DNA of 22,894 bases from NCBI RefSeq assembly GCF_946221105.1, contig NZ_CAMICL010000034.1, positions 1 to 22,894 of the forward strand, given 5' to 3'. This document shows, in pieces, positions 1-6,366 of the stretch (positions are counted from its first letter, which is position 1; each line of letters starts with the position of its first letter). The translations under genes and the position numbers were made by a program. The notes under the pieces are model-generated. The model saw nothing but the letters and a program-made list of their open reading frames with translations, ran no database searches and had not been told where the DNA came from. The DNA is from an uncultured Corynebacterium sp. GTDB lineage: Bacteria > Actinomycetota > Actinomycetes > Mycobacteriales > Mycobacteriaceae.

Positions 1-86
1 CCAAGCGGCCGAACCGCTCAGAAGCAACGGATGGATATATAACCACGAAGCTAAAACGCACACAAATCAGCAGCGCAACGGGCATT

Positions 87-842
87 TTAGTGGTACGCGG
101 CAATCGGCCCATGCGGGCCATCGATCACTTGCACCGGGGTATTGAAGATCTCGGTGAGCAAGTCGTCGCGCATGATCTCCTCTACGGTGCCGAAGGCGAA
201 TACCTGCCCGTCCTTCGCCGCGCAGATGTAGTCCGCGTAGCGGGCCGCGAAGTTGATGTCGTGCAGCACGATCACGATGGTCCGCCCGAACTCGCGGGCA
301 GCGGAGTGCAGGTGCTGCATCATTTCCACGGAGTGAGAGATGTCCAGGTTGTTCAGGGGCTCGTCGAGAAGCACGTAGTTTGTCTCCTGGCAAAGCACCA
401 TGGCGACGTATGCACGCTGGCGCTGGCCGCCGGAAAGCTGGTCCAGGTAGCGGTGCTCGAGTTCGCGCAGGCCGAAGAAGTCGATGTAGCGGGAGATGAT
501 CTCCTCATCCGCCTCGGTCAGGCGCCCACCCGAGTACGGGAAGCGGCCGAAGCCGACGAGCTGCCGCACGGTTAGGCGGGTGACAAAGTGGTTTTCCTGC
601 CGCAGGATGGAGACCACTTTGGCCAGGTCCTTCGGATTCGAGGAGGACACGTCCATCTGCCCGATATGCACGGAGCCGGAATCCAGCGCCAAGAGCCTGC
701 CGATCATGGTCAGAAGCGTCGACTTGCCGGCGCCGTTCGGCCCCACCAAAGCGGTGATGCCACCGGCCGGGATTTGCAGTGAGACCGGCCCGATGGCGGT
801 GTCGTCGCCGTAGGCCTTGCTCACCTCGTTGAGCTCGATCAC
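87..842 (-). CDS. Siderophore-iron ABC transporter, ATP-binding protein
   Basis: This is the cytoplasmic ATPase that powers import of an iron-siderophore complex through the two permeases encoded just upstream. The 251-residue protein has all the ABC motifs: Walker A GPNGAGKST at residues 34-42, the Q-loop at about 82, the LSGGQ signature at about 136-140, Walker B YVLLDEP at about 156-162, and the H-loop histidine at about 194. The length fits FecE/FepC-type ATPases. I chose the GTG at 842 because the reading frame upstream lies inside the permease gene, because the GTG overlaps the permease stop by 4 nt (GTGA), and because GGGGAG lies just upstream. It is the last gene of the operon. I see no clear terminator between it and the window edge. 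The family is certain; the exact siderophore is not known from sequence. Confidence 0.95.
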   Translation of the reverse strand: MIELNEVSKAYGDDTAIGPVSLQIPAGGITALVGPNGAGKSTLLTMIGRLLALDSGSVHIGQMDVSSSNPKDLAKVVSILRQENHFVTRLTVRQLVGFGRFPYSGGRLTEADEEIISRYIDFFGLRELEHRYLDQLSGGQRQRAYVAMVLCQETNYVLLDEPLNNLDISHSVEMMQHLHSAAREFGRTIVIVLHDINFAARYADYICAAKDGQVFAFGTVEEIMRDDLLTEIFNTPVQVIDGPHGPIAAYH

Positions 843-1852
843 AGTCTCCCCTTCCGTAGGACAACGATGAGGAACGTCAGGCCGCCGACCAGCTCGATGA
901 TGATGGAGACGACGCCCTGGGCGTAGAAGATGTGGTTCATGATGAAGTACGCGCCCGCCAGGATGCAGTAGCCGAGCAGCGCCGCCATGGGGAACACGTA
1001 GCGGTGGTCGTAGGTGTCCGCGAACTGGTACGCAAGCGTGGCCACCAGGAAGCCGAGGAAGGTCATCGGTCCGACCAGCGCAGTGGACACCGCCATCAGC
1101 ACTGAGACCAGCACGAGGGTGAACACCGCGTGCTTCTTGTGGTTCACGCCCAGGTTCACGGCCACATCGCGGCCTAGTCCGAGCACGTTGAGGCGCCGCG
1201 AGTTCACGTACATCAACCCGGCGGCCACCAGCACCAGCGGCACGGCCAGCGGGTAGTAGGCCGGGTCCGCGTTGTTCACGGAGCCGAACAGCCGGGCGGT
1301 GAGCACGTCGAACTCGCTGGGTGTGAGCAGGCGCTGCATGAACGTCGAGACGCTGCCCAGTCCCCCGCCGAGCACGATGCCGACGAGCAGCATGGCGTGC
1401 ATGTTCGGGTTGTCGCCGGCGAGCAGCCACGTGTACAGGATCAGGCTCAACCCCACCATGAGCACGAGCTGGACCACGAACATTTCCAGTGTGCGGGCGT
1501 TACTCAGCCCCGCGGCGCCGAGGAAGTACACCGTGGAGGTGTGAATGGCCACGTACAGCGATTCGAACCCCATGATGGACGGGGTGATGATGCGGTTGTT
1601 CGTCACCGTCTGGAACGCCACTGTCGCCACGGCCTGGCAGACCGCCACCACCGCCATCGCAATGACGGAGTTCATGCGGCGCTCCGCGATCAGCCAGTAA
1701 CCGCGGGTGCCAAACTCCATGGGGTTTCCCCAGGACAGCAGGCCCGCGGTGAACAGCAGCGCGGCCACCATAAGCGCGCCTACGACGAGCCAGTAGCGCC
1801 TCTTGCTTTGCGACGTCTGGAACGCCCCGACCCCGCGCATTACCTCACGCAT
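839..1852 (-). CDS. FecCD-family iron-siderophore permease, second subunit
   Basis: This is an integral membrane subunit of the importer, 337 residues, with many hydrophobic segments (about nine or ten helices, as usual for FecCD/BtuC permeases). Family hallmarks include a conserved GLGRDVAVNLGV segment, which contacts the ATPase, and a GPMTFLGFLVA loop. The ATG at 1852 is supported by AGAGGAG five bases upstream. Its first codons overlap the end of the preceding permease gene by 8 nt, which suggests translational coupling. It presumably forms a heterodimer with the permease encoded at 1845-2819. The order of binding protein, permease, permease and ATPase resembles the corynebacterial fag/irp6-type and Bacillus YclNOPQ-type systems. 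That comparison comes from memory of those operons, not from an alignment. Confidence 0.93.
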   Translation of the reverse strand: MREVMRGVGAFQTSQSKRRYWLVVGALMVAALLFTAGLLSWGNPMEFGTRGYWLIAERRMNSVIAMAVVAVCQAVATVAFQTVTNNRIITPSIMGFESLYVAIHTSTVYFLGAAGLSNARTLEMFVVQLVLMVGLSLILYTWLLAGDNPNMHAMLLVGIVLGGGLGSVSTFMQRLLTPSEFDVLTARLFGSVNNADPAYYPLAVPLVLVAAGLMYVNSRRLNVLGLGRDVAVNLGVNHKKHAVFTLVLVSVLMAVSTALVGPMTFLGFLVATLAYQFADTYDHRYVFPMAALLGYCILAGAYFIMNHIFYAQGVVSIIIELVGGLTFLIVVLRKGRL

Positions 1853-2819
1853 TCCGGCTCCTCTTCACAATCAGGGCGATGAAGACGGCGGCGCCGACCA
1901 CGCCGAGGATCACGGACACTGGCATCTCGAACGGCGCGATGACGATGCGGCCGAGCAGGTCGCACAGCGTGACCACGCCAATGCCGGTGAGGCAGACCCA
2001 GGGCAGGTTGGACCGGAGGTCGTCGCCACGCAGCATGCTCACGATGTTGGGGACGATGAGTCCGAGGAACGGCAGGTTGCCTACGACAACCGTGACCACG
2101 CCGGTGGCCACCGCGACAAGGCTGGTGCCCACCAGCACGATGCGGTTGTAGTTCAGACCGATGTTGGTGGCGATGTCTTCGCCCAGGCCGGCGGCGGTGA
2201 GGCGGTCGGCATAGAAGAACACGGCGATAACCACGAGCAGCACGACCCAGAGGATCTCGTACTGGCCTGCGATCACGCTGGTGAACGAGCCCGCGAACCA
2301 CACGCCGAGGGACTGCAAAAGATCAGTCTGCAGCGCGATGAAGGTGGACACCGCGCTGACCACGGCGCCGAGCATGATGCCCACGATGGGCACCACCAGG
2401 CTGGAGCGCAGTGTGACGCGCCGCAGGAACGCGAAGAACACCATGGTGCCGATGAAGGCGGCGCCGACGGCGAGCAGCATGCGCGTCATCACGGAGCCGT
2501 CCGGGAACAGCAGAAACGACGCGAGTAGTCCCAGCCCGGCCCACTCGGTGGTGCCGGTGGTGGTGGGTTCGACGAAGCGGTTCTGGGTGAGCATCTGCAT
2601 GATCAGCCCGCTCATCGCCATCGCCGCGCCGGCGAGCACCAGCGCGATTGTGCGCGGCACGCGGGTGGCGCGGAACATTTCCCAGCCGTCCTCGGTGCCC
2701 AGGATGTCGTACTGCCCCACCATCAACGACGCGGCGAGGAGGGCTAAAACAAGGACGACACCCGCCCCGAGCTTCCAGTCCAGAAGCTTGGGGCGGGTGG
2801 TGGTCGTTGTATCAGTCAT
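1845..2819 (-). CDS. FecCD-family iron-siderophore permease, first subunit
   Basis: This 324-residue polytopic membrane protein is the partner of the second permease. Visible family features are the RVPRTIALVLAGAAMA segment after the first helix, the GLGEDIATNIGL motif that couples to the ATPase, and GLIVPN near the last third. It starts 10 nt after the stop of the binding-protein gene. I see no good Shine-Dalgarno before the ATG at 2819. A TAGTCT hexamer lies 7 nt upstream, the same spacing found before other genes here that look leaderless. Inside an operon this may be chance, or it may mark a secondary start. Assignment to the iron-siderophore class rests on the neighbouring binding protein and the DtxR-like boxes. 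Confidence 0.93.
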   Translation of the reverse strand: MTDTTTTTRPKLLDWKLGAGVVLVLALLAASLMVGQYDILGTEDGWEMFRATRVPRTIALVLAGAAMAMSGLIMQMLTQNRFVEPTTTGTTEWAGLGLLASFLLFPDGSVMTRMLLAVGAAFIGTMVFFAFLRRVTLRSSLVVPIVGIMLGAVVSAVSTFIALQTDLLQSLGVWFAGSFTSVIAGQYEILWVVLLVVIAVFFYADRLTAAGLGEDIATNIGLNYNRIVLVGTSLVAVATGVVTVVVGNLPFLGLIVPNIVSMLRGDDLRSNLPWVCLTGIGVVTLCDLLGRIVIAPFEMPVSVILGVVGAAVFIALIVKRSRNA

Positions 2820-2829
2820 CGCAGACAGA

Positions 2830-3867
2830 CTACTTGTCGGCCTCGAGCTGCTCGGAGATCTGGTTCAGAATCTCGGTGTAGGTGTAGATGGACTCGTTGG
2901 TGTAGGTGTCCGCCGGGGCGACGTAGACGTGGCCGTCCTTCACCGCGGTGACGTTCTTCAGCGGCGCGGAGTCGTTGATCACGGACAGCGCCTCCGGGGA
3001 GTCGGTGATGGACTTCACGCCTGCGTCGCGGTCCAGCACGAGCAGCCAGTCCGGGTTGGCGCTGGCGATGGCTTCGACGGAGATGTCGTCGCCCTGGTGG
3101 TCGTCGGAGGCGTTAGCCACCTCGAGCGCCGGGGTGAAGCCGATCAGGTCGAACAGCGGGCCCCACACGCGGCCCACGCCCGGGGCGACGTAGCCGATCT
3201 CGCCGCCGGAGACGTTCAGCGCCATGACCTTCTGCTCCGGGTCGTAGGCGTTGCGGGCGCGCTGGACAGCCTCGGTGAATTCCTGAACTGCCTGCTCAGC
3301 TTCAGCCTGCTTGCCAAAGACATCGCCCAGCTCCAGGGTCTGGCGGATGATCTCGCGGTCGATCGGCTCGCCTTCGCGGGGCTCGAAGTCCAGCAGCGTC
3401 GCGTCCGGGACCAGCTTCTGCATTTCGTCGTCGAACTTCTCAAAGCGCTGGCCGGAGACGATCACGTCCGGGTCGGCGGCGACGATCGCTTCCAGGTTCG
3501 GCTCGCGGTGGTTGCCAATGTTGAGGATGTCCTCGTCGTCCGCGATGCCCGGGATGGAATTCGGCACAATGTCGCGCGGCGCGGCGACCGGCTTAATCCC
3601 CCAGGAATCCAGCAGCTCAAAGGAGCGGTTATCCAGGGCGACCACGCGCTTCGGCGGGCTGGGCACGGTCTTCTCGCCGTAGTTGTCGGTGACGGTCACG
3701 GTGCCGTCGGAAGCATCATTGCTTGTCGACGCCCCTTCGGTCGCCGCCGTTTCCGAACCCGCGGCGGCATCCGTGCTGGTTTCAGTCTCGGGAGTGGAGC
3801 ACGCGCCCAGCGTGAGGGCACCGGCGGCCGCGAGGGCGATGAGAGAGGTACGCGAGAAACGGGTCAC
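2830..3867 (-). CDS. Siderophore-binding lipoprotein of the iron ABC transporter
   Basis: This is the extracytoplasmic receptor that captures ferric siderophore and delivers it to the permeases. The 345-residue protein has a basic, hydrophobic signal peptide ending in the lipobox LGAC with the lipidated Cys at residue 23. A Ser/Thr/Ala/Glu-rich linker follows, then a periplasmic-binding fold of the FecB/TroA type (PKRVVALDNRSFELLDSWG, NLEAIVAADPDVIVSG). The wording of these motifs resembles FatB/YclQ/CeuA proteins. The start is a GTG with GGAAGGA six bases upstream. It is the first gene of the operon, and its promoter carries two iron boxes. The specific ligand (hydroxamate or catecholate) cannot be read from the sequence. 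Confidence 0.94.
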   Translation of the reverse strand: MTRFSRTSLIALAAAGALTLGACSTPETETSTDAAAGSETAATEGASTSNDASDGTVTVTDNYGEKTVPSPPKRVVALDNRSFELLDSWGIKPVAAPRDIVPNSIPGIADDEDILNIGNHREPNLEAIVAADPDVIVSGQRFEKFDDEMQKLVPDATLLDFEPREGEPIDREIIRQTLELGDVFGKQAEAEQAVQEFTEAVQRARNAYDPEQKVMALNVSGGEIGYVAPGVGRVWGPLFDLIGFTPALEVANASDDHQGDDISVEAIASANPDWLLVLDRDAGVKSITDSPEALSVINDSAPLKNVTAVKDGHVYVAPADTYTNESIYTYTEILNQISEQLEADK

Positions 3868-3889
3868 GGTCGTCCTTCCGTTCAGTTCA

Positions 3890-3908
3890 TAAGGTAAGGA
3901 TTACCTGA
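3890..3908. promoter_or_regulatory. DtxR-like iron box 1
   Basis: The 19-mer TAAGGTAAGGATTACCTGA agrees with the DtxR consensus TTAGGTTAGGCTAACCTAA at 14 of 19 positions by my count, including both half-site cores (AGGT and ACCT). It lies between the -10 element and the start codon of the binding-protein gene. Binding of Fe2+-DtxR here would block transcription. The site is seen in sequence; its regulatory role is inferred from the known consensus. Confidence 0.75.
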
Positions 3909-3909
3909 C

Positions 3910-3928
3910 CCACCTTAGGCTAACCAAA
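3910..3928. promoter_or_regulatory. DtxR-like iron box 2
   Basis: The core TTAGGCTAACC (3915-3925) matches 11 consecutive consensus positions; the full 19-mer matches 14 of 19. The box starts 20 bp from box 1 and overlaps the -10 element of the siderophore promoter. It would be a direct repressor site. Confidence 0.75.
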
Positions 3929-3940
3929 CTTCGTTGCCAA
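3912..3940 (-). promoter_or_regulatory. Promoter of the siderophore operon
   Basis: Read on the minus strand, the -35 is TTGGCA (3935-3940), the spacer 17 bp, and the -10 TAAGGT (3912-3917). The predicted start is about 3905, leaving a leader of roughly 38 nt with a good Shine-Dalgarno. Both iron boxes overlap or follow the -10. Confidence 0.65.
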
Positions 3941-3968
3941 ACCCGGCCCTCCCCCAAACGCAGGGATG

Positions 3969-4000
3969 AAGCCCCAGACCGCCGTTGCGGTCCGGGGCTT
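3969..4000. terminator. Hairpin terminator after the first META-domain gene
   Basis: The arms AAGCCCC/GGGGCTT and GACCGC/GCGGTC pair around a CGTT loop, with one A/C mismatch. It lies just after the stop of the minus-strand gene at 4019. The following T-tract is short on either strand, so it could work in both directions, but only moderately. Confidence 0.6.
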
Positions 4001-4018
4001 TCGCGTCGCTTGGAAAAA

Positions 4019-4624
4019 TTACTGGTAGTCGCGGCCGTGCATCTTCTGAAGCTCAATGCCGTGACCCTGGCCCGACAGGAACAGGGTGGACGCGTCGAGC
4101 TGGAACAGCTGGGGGTTGGTCTGCAGGATCATCTTCAGGTCGTCGGCGTCCTTCTGCGCACCGGGCTCGCACGCCATCTTGGTCTCGGTGAAGTCGCTGA
4201 GGTGCAGCGCGCCGGTGTTGTCGATCTGGTACTTGGCGGTGCCGGAGTTGCAGCCGTCGTTCAAGTGGAGCACACCGTTCTCACGGAAGTCCAGGGTGAT
4301 GGCGGTGTTCTTCTTCGACTGCAGAGTGGTGTCCAGCGCAGCGGTGAGGCGGTCATCCGTGAGGTGATCCGCACCTTCCGGGATCTGCTGGATCAGCTCG
4401 GAGCCAGCCGGGTTCTCCGGTGCTGGCGCCGGGGCCGGTGCGGGTGCGGGTGTGCCGCCGAGATCGCCGAACAGGCTCGAGCTCATCTGCACGAACTGGT
4501 CGATGCTGGAGGCCTCGTTCTGCTCCTGGGCGTCGGCAGTTCCGACGCCCAGGAGGCCGCCCGTGAGGGCGACGGCTGCGGTTGCTGTGGACAATTTCCT
4601 TAGGGTCTTGGTTGAAGTAACCAT
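4019..4624 (-). CDS. Secreted META-domain (HslJ-like) protein, copy 1
   Basis: This is a 201-residue exported protein of unknown function. The signal peptide ends in TADAQ, with predicted cleavage between residues 32 and 33. A Pro/Ala-rich linker follows (repeats of PA/AP, then PENPAGS). The C-terminal half matches the META/HslJ pattern: a beta-strand segment ITLDFRENG, then LNDGCNSG, a strand with TGALHLSDF, TETKMAC, and a final strand ending GIELQK. Two cysteines (DGCN and MACE) could form a disulphide outside the cell. Copy 2 lies directly upstream in the same orientation and is clearly a paralogue. I prefer the ATG at 4624 over the GTG at 4633 because a TAGCGT box sits 7 nt before it and there is no Shine-Dalgarno, which fits a leaderless start. 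HslJ is linked to novobiocin resistance and heat shock in E. coli, but that role should not be assumed here. Confidence 0.82.
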   Translation of the reverse strand: MVTSTKTLRKLSTATAAVALTGGLLGVGTADAQEQNEASSIDQFVQMSSSLFGDLGGTPAPAPAPAPAPENPAGSELIQQIPEGADHLTDDRLTAALDTTLQSKKNTAITLDFRENGVLHLNDGCNSGTAKYQIDNTGALHLSDFTETKMACEPGAQKDADDLKMILQTNPQLFQLDASTLFLSGQGHGIELQKMHGRDYQ

Positions 4625-4631
4625 GGCCCAC

Positions 4632-4659
4632 ACGCTACCGAGCGTTTCCAGACGAACAA
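4632..4659 (-). promoter_or_regulatory. Leaderless promoter of META-domain copy 1
   Basis: The -35-like TTGTTC (4654-4659), a 16-bp spacer and the -10 TAGCGT (4632-4637) are followed by 7 nt and the ATG, so transcription would begin at or next to the start codon. The geometry is identical to the promoter of copy 2. Confidence 0.5.
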
Positions 4660-4676
4660 GGGGCTCAAAGGAACTT

Positions 4677-4700
4677 CAACGCAACTCCAAACTTGCGTTG
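4677..4700. repeat. Perfect 8-bp inverted repeat upstream of META copy 1
   Basis: CAACGCAA and TTGCGTTG are separated by 8 bp. The repeat begins 17 bp beyond the -35 element of the copy 1 promoter, a position suited to an activator site. The right half-site (TTGCGT, followed by AAG two bases later, on the minus strand) is also present upstream of copy 2, but the left half is not. Confidence 0.45.
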
Positions 4701-4740
4701 ACCCAGCTCATAGACTTGGCACACCCAATAGTTGTCCTAA

Positions 4741-4779
4741 GAAAACCAAAAACCCGCTGCTCAGGTGGGAGCAGCGGGT
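4741..4779 (-). terminator. Strong intrinsic terminator of META-domain copy 2
   Basis: The 11-bp perfect stem ACCCGCTGCTC/GAGCAGCGGGT has a 6-nt loop. On the minus strand it is followed by a run of T residues (complement of 4741-4751). It begins 17 bp after the gene's stop codon, so the two META genes are probably separate transcription units. Confidence 0.88.
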
Positions 4780-4796
4780 GACGTAAGTGGCGTCGA

Positions 4797-5354
4797 CTAG
4801 TTCGCGGCAACCTTGGAGAACTCGATGGCCTTGCCCTGGGCCGTGAGCGCAATGGTCTCGTTGTCGATGCGGTACACCGACGGGTTCGAGCGCAGGATGG
4901 ACTTCAGCTCGTCCGCCTTGTTCATCTTGGTCGGGTCGCACAGGCGCTGCGTCTCGGCGATGGCCCCGACCTTCACAGCACCGGTGCCATCGATGGAGTA
5001 CCCGGCGCTGCCAGCATTGCATCCGTCAAAGAAGGACAGCTTGCCGTCCGGTCCGAAAGTGACCGTCATCGACGCGTCGCTCTTCACCGGCAGCGACCCC
5101 TTCAATGCAGTCTTCGCCTTGTCTGCGGACAACGGCTTCGCCCCCTCCGGCAGGTTCTTCAGCAGCATGTGCGTACCGCCCTTGTTAATCACGGAACCGC
5201 TAAAGGCAGACCATCCCATCTGCGTCAGGCCTTCAAGGTCAGCAGGCCCGTTGGAAGACATCTGCGCGTTGGCGGTGCCTGCGCCAATAAAGCCGCCGGC
5301 GAGGGCGGCGAGAGCAGTTGCTGCGGACAACGTCTTTACAGTCTTGGAGGTCAT
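4797..5354 (-). CDS. Secreted META-domain (HslJ-like) protein, copy 2
   Basis: This 185-residue exported protein is a paralogue of the product of 4019-4624. The signal peptide ends TANAQ, with cleavage predicted after residue 30. Unlike copy 1 it has no proline-rich linker. Shared blocks with copy 1 are LPEGA/IPEGA, the strand TFGPDGKLSF, DGCNAG, TGAVKVG, AETQRLC, DELKSILRSNPSVYRID, and a closing GKAIEFSK strand. Both cysteines are conserved. The ATG at 5354 aligns with the start of copy 1 (MTSKTVKTL against MVTSTKTLRK). It is preceded by TAGGTT 7 nt upstream with no Shine-Dalgarno; in-frame extension upstream would put charged residues before the signal peptide. The function is unknown. Confidence 0.82.
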   Translation of the reverse strand: MTSKTVKTLSAATALAALAGGFIGAGTANAQMSSNGPADLEGLTQMGWSAFSGSVINKGGTHMLLKNLPEGAKPLSADKAKTALKGSLPVKSDASMTVTFGPDGKLSFFDGCNAGSAGYSIDGTGAVKVGAIAETQRLCDPTKMNKADELKSILRSNPSVYRIDNETIALTAQGKAIEFSKVAAN

Positions 5355-5361
5355 GGGCGCC

Positions 5362-5389
5362 AACCTACCTGGCATTTCGGCGCGTTCAA
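5362..5389 (-). promoter_or_regulatory. Leaderless promoter of META-domain copy 2
   Basis: The -35-like TTGAAC (5384-5389), a 16-bp spacer, the -10 TAGGTT (5362-5367), 7 nt and the ATG give exactly the same spacing as copy 1. Flanking bases are also similar (CCCTTG at the -35, GAAA.GC in the spacer, GGTAG at the -10). Confidence 0.5.
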
Positions 5390-5459
5390 GGGCCTCTACG
5401 AAGCTTTTACGCAACCTGGACGCTGCTTTAACTCAACAGCCAGCGAGCGCTAGGGCGGC

Positions 5460-6134
5460 TTAGAAAAACACCACTTCGTCGCGCTCCAGCCACGCCCCTT
5501 TGCCGCTTTCAGAGTCCCAGCAGGTCACGCCGGTCTCCTCCACCGCGCACACGAACGGGCCGTGGTTGACCACTTCGCCGTACTGCACAACCTCCGCGGA
5601 TTCGCTGCCCGCGGGCCACACGGAGTCGTCGTAAAGCGGCGGCTCAGTTTGCTCGCGCGGGTAGCCGCCGAGGATTTCCATCATCCACCGCGGCGTGCCT
5701 AGCTCACCGATGCCGAATTGCTCGCTTTCCATGAAGGATTTCACGCCGCAGTCGAACATCGGCTCGTCCGCGAGGTTCATCATGCAGCCAATGTTGCCGG
5801 ACGGGGTGACAAACAGCGCGTTTTGCACGGGGCTGTCGCCGATGCTCTTGATCGACCTGATCGGCCGCGCGTTGTCCGGGATAGGGCCGCCGGCGCCCGG
5901 GTACGCCAGCGGGGCGCCAGGAACGCCTTGCCTATCGACGTGCTCCGCCTCCCCCGCCGCAGCTTGTTTTGCCTGCTTCGTCGGCTCTTCCTCTGCTTTT
6001 GGCGCCTCCGGCGCTTCCGCTTCCGGCGCTTCCACGGTTTCGGTCACCGTCACGTGCTCCACCTCAGGCGCGCCGCTGCAGCCGACGACCAGGAAGGTCG
6101 TGGCGACGAGTGCTGCGATGGCGTTGCGGTTCAT
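5460..6134 (-). CDS. Lipoprotein with FxTPSGNIGC motif (DUF6636-like)
   Basis: This is a 224-residue predicted cell-surface lipoprotein of unknown function. The signal peptide ends in VVGC, with the lipidated Cys at residue 19. A linker of about 45 residues follows, rich in Ala, Glu and Pro (EAPEAEAPEAP...). The folded C-terminal part begins at FVTPSGNIGCMM and holds several cysteines (MFDCGV, FVCAVE, VTCWDS) and a final LERDEVVFF strand. From memory this pattern belongs to an actinobacterial family of small secreted domains (DUF6636). I chose the ATG at 6134 because it begins a textbook lipoprotein signal. The frame extends 58 codons further upstream, but those residues do not look like protein. 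There is no Shine-Dalgarno; TAGCCT lies 8 nt upstream. Confidence 0.8.
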   Translation of the reverse strand: MNRNAIAALVATTFLVVGCSGAPEVEHVTVTETVEAPEAEAPEAPKAEEEPTKQAKQAAAGEAEHVDRQGVPGAPLAYPGAGGPIPDNARPIRSIKSIGDSPVQNALFVTPSGNIGCMMNLADEPMFDCGVKSFMESEQFGIGELGTPRWMMEILGGYPREQTEPPLYDDSVWPAGSESAEVVQYGEVVNHGPFVCAVEETGVTCWDSESGKGAWLERDEVVFF

Positions 6135-6142
6135 GCCACCGG

Positions 6143-6170
6143 AGGCTAAGGCCCAAGTATTCGGTGCCGA
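6143..6170 (-). promoter_or_regulatory. Possible leaderless promoter of the DUF6636-like lipoprotein
   Basis: TCGGCA (6165-6170), a 16-bp spacer and TAGCCT (6143-6148) are followed by 8 nt and the ATG at 6134. The -35 matches TTGACA at 4 of 6. No ribosome-binding site is visible. Confidence 0.35.
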
Positions 6171-6301
6171 TTTGCACAGGCGTAGAGGTTCCTGTCGGTT
6201 GCAGCCCCACAAACCCCGAGTAAGCCCTCCCGAGTATGCGCAATTTTGGGCCGCAATAGGGGTCCTTCGCTCGGGGTATGTGGTGCGGCCTGTCTGAGAC
6301 C

Positions 6302-6330
6302 GTGACATTCTGCGGGTGAGGCACTACCCT
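6302..6330 (+). promoter_or_regulatory. Promoter of the flavin monooxygenase gene
   Basis: GTGACA (6302-6307), a 17-bp spacer and TACCCT (6325-6330). The transcript would have a leader of about 30 nt with AAAGGAG at 6351-6357 as ribosome-binding site. Confidence 0.5.
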
Positions 6331-6366
6331 GCTTGTTGATACGTCACCAAAAAGGAGTGTTTAGCA

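Noticed and set aside
1..86. Terminator for the siderophore operon
   Set aside because: No hairpin with T-tract is visible on the minus strand; it may lie outside the window.
2281..3897. A 538-codon open frame on the plus strand opposite the siderophore lipoprotein gene
   Set aside because: It is the shadow of the minus-strand lipoprotein and permease genes and has no recognisable domain or start signal.
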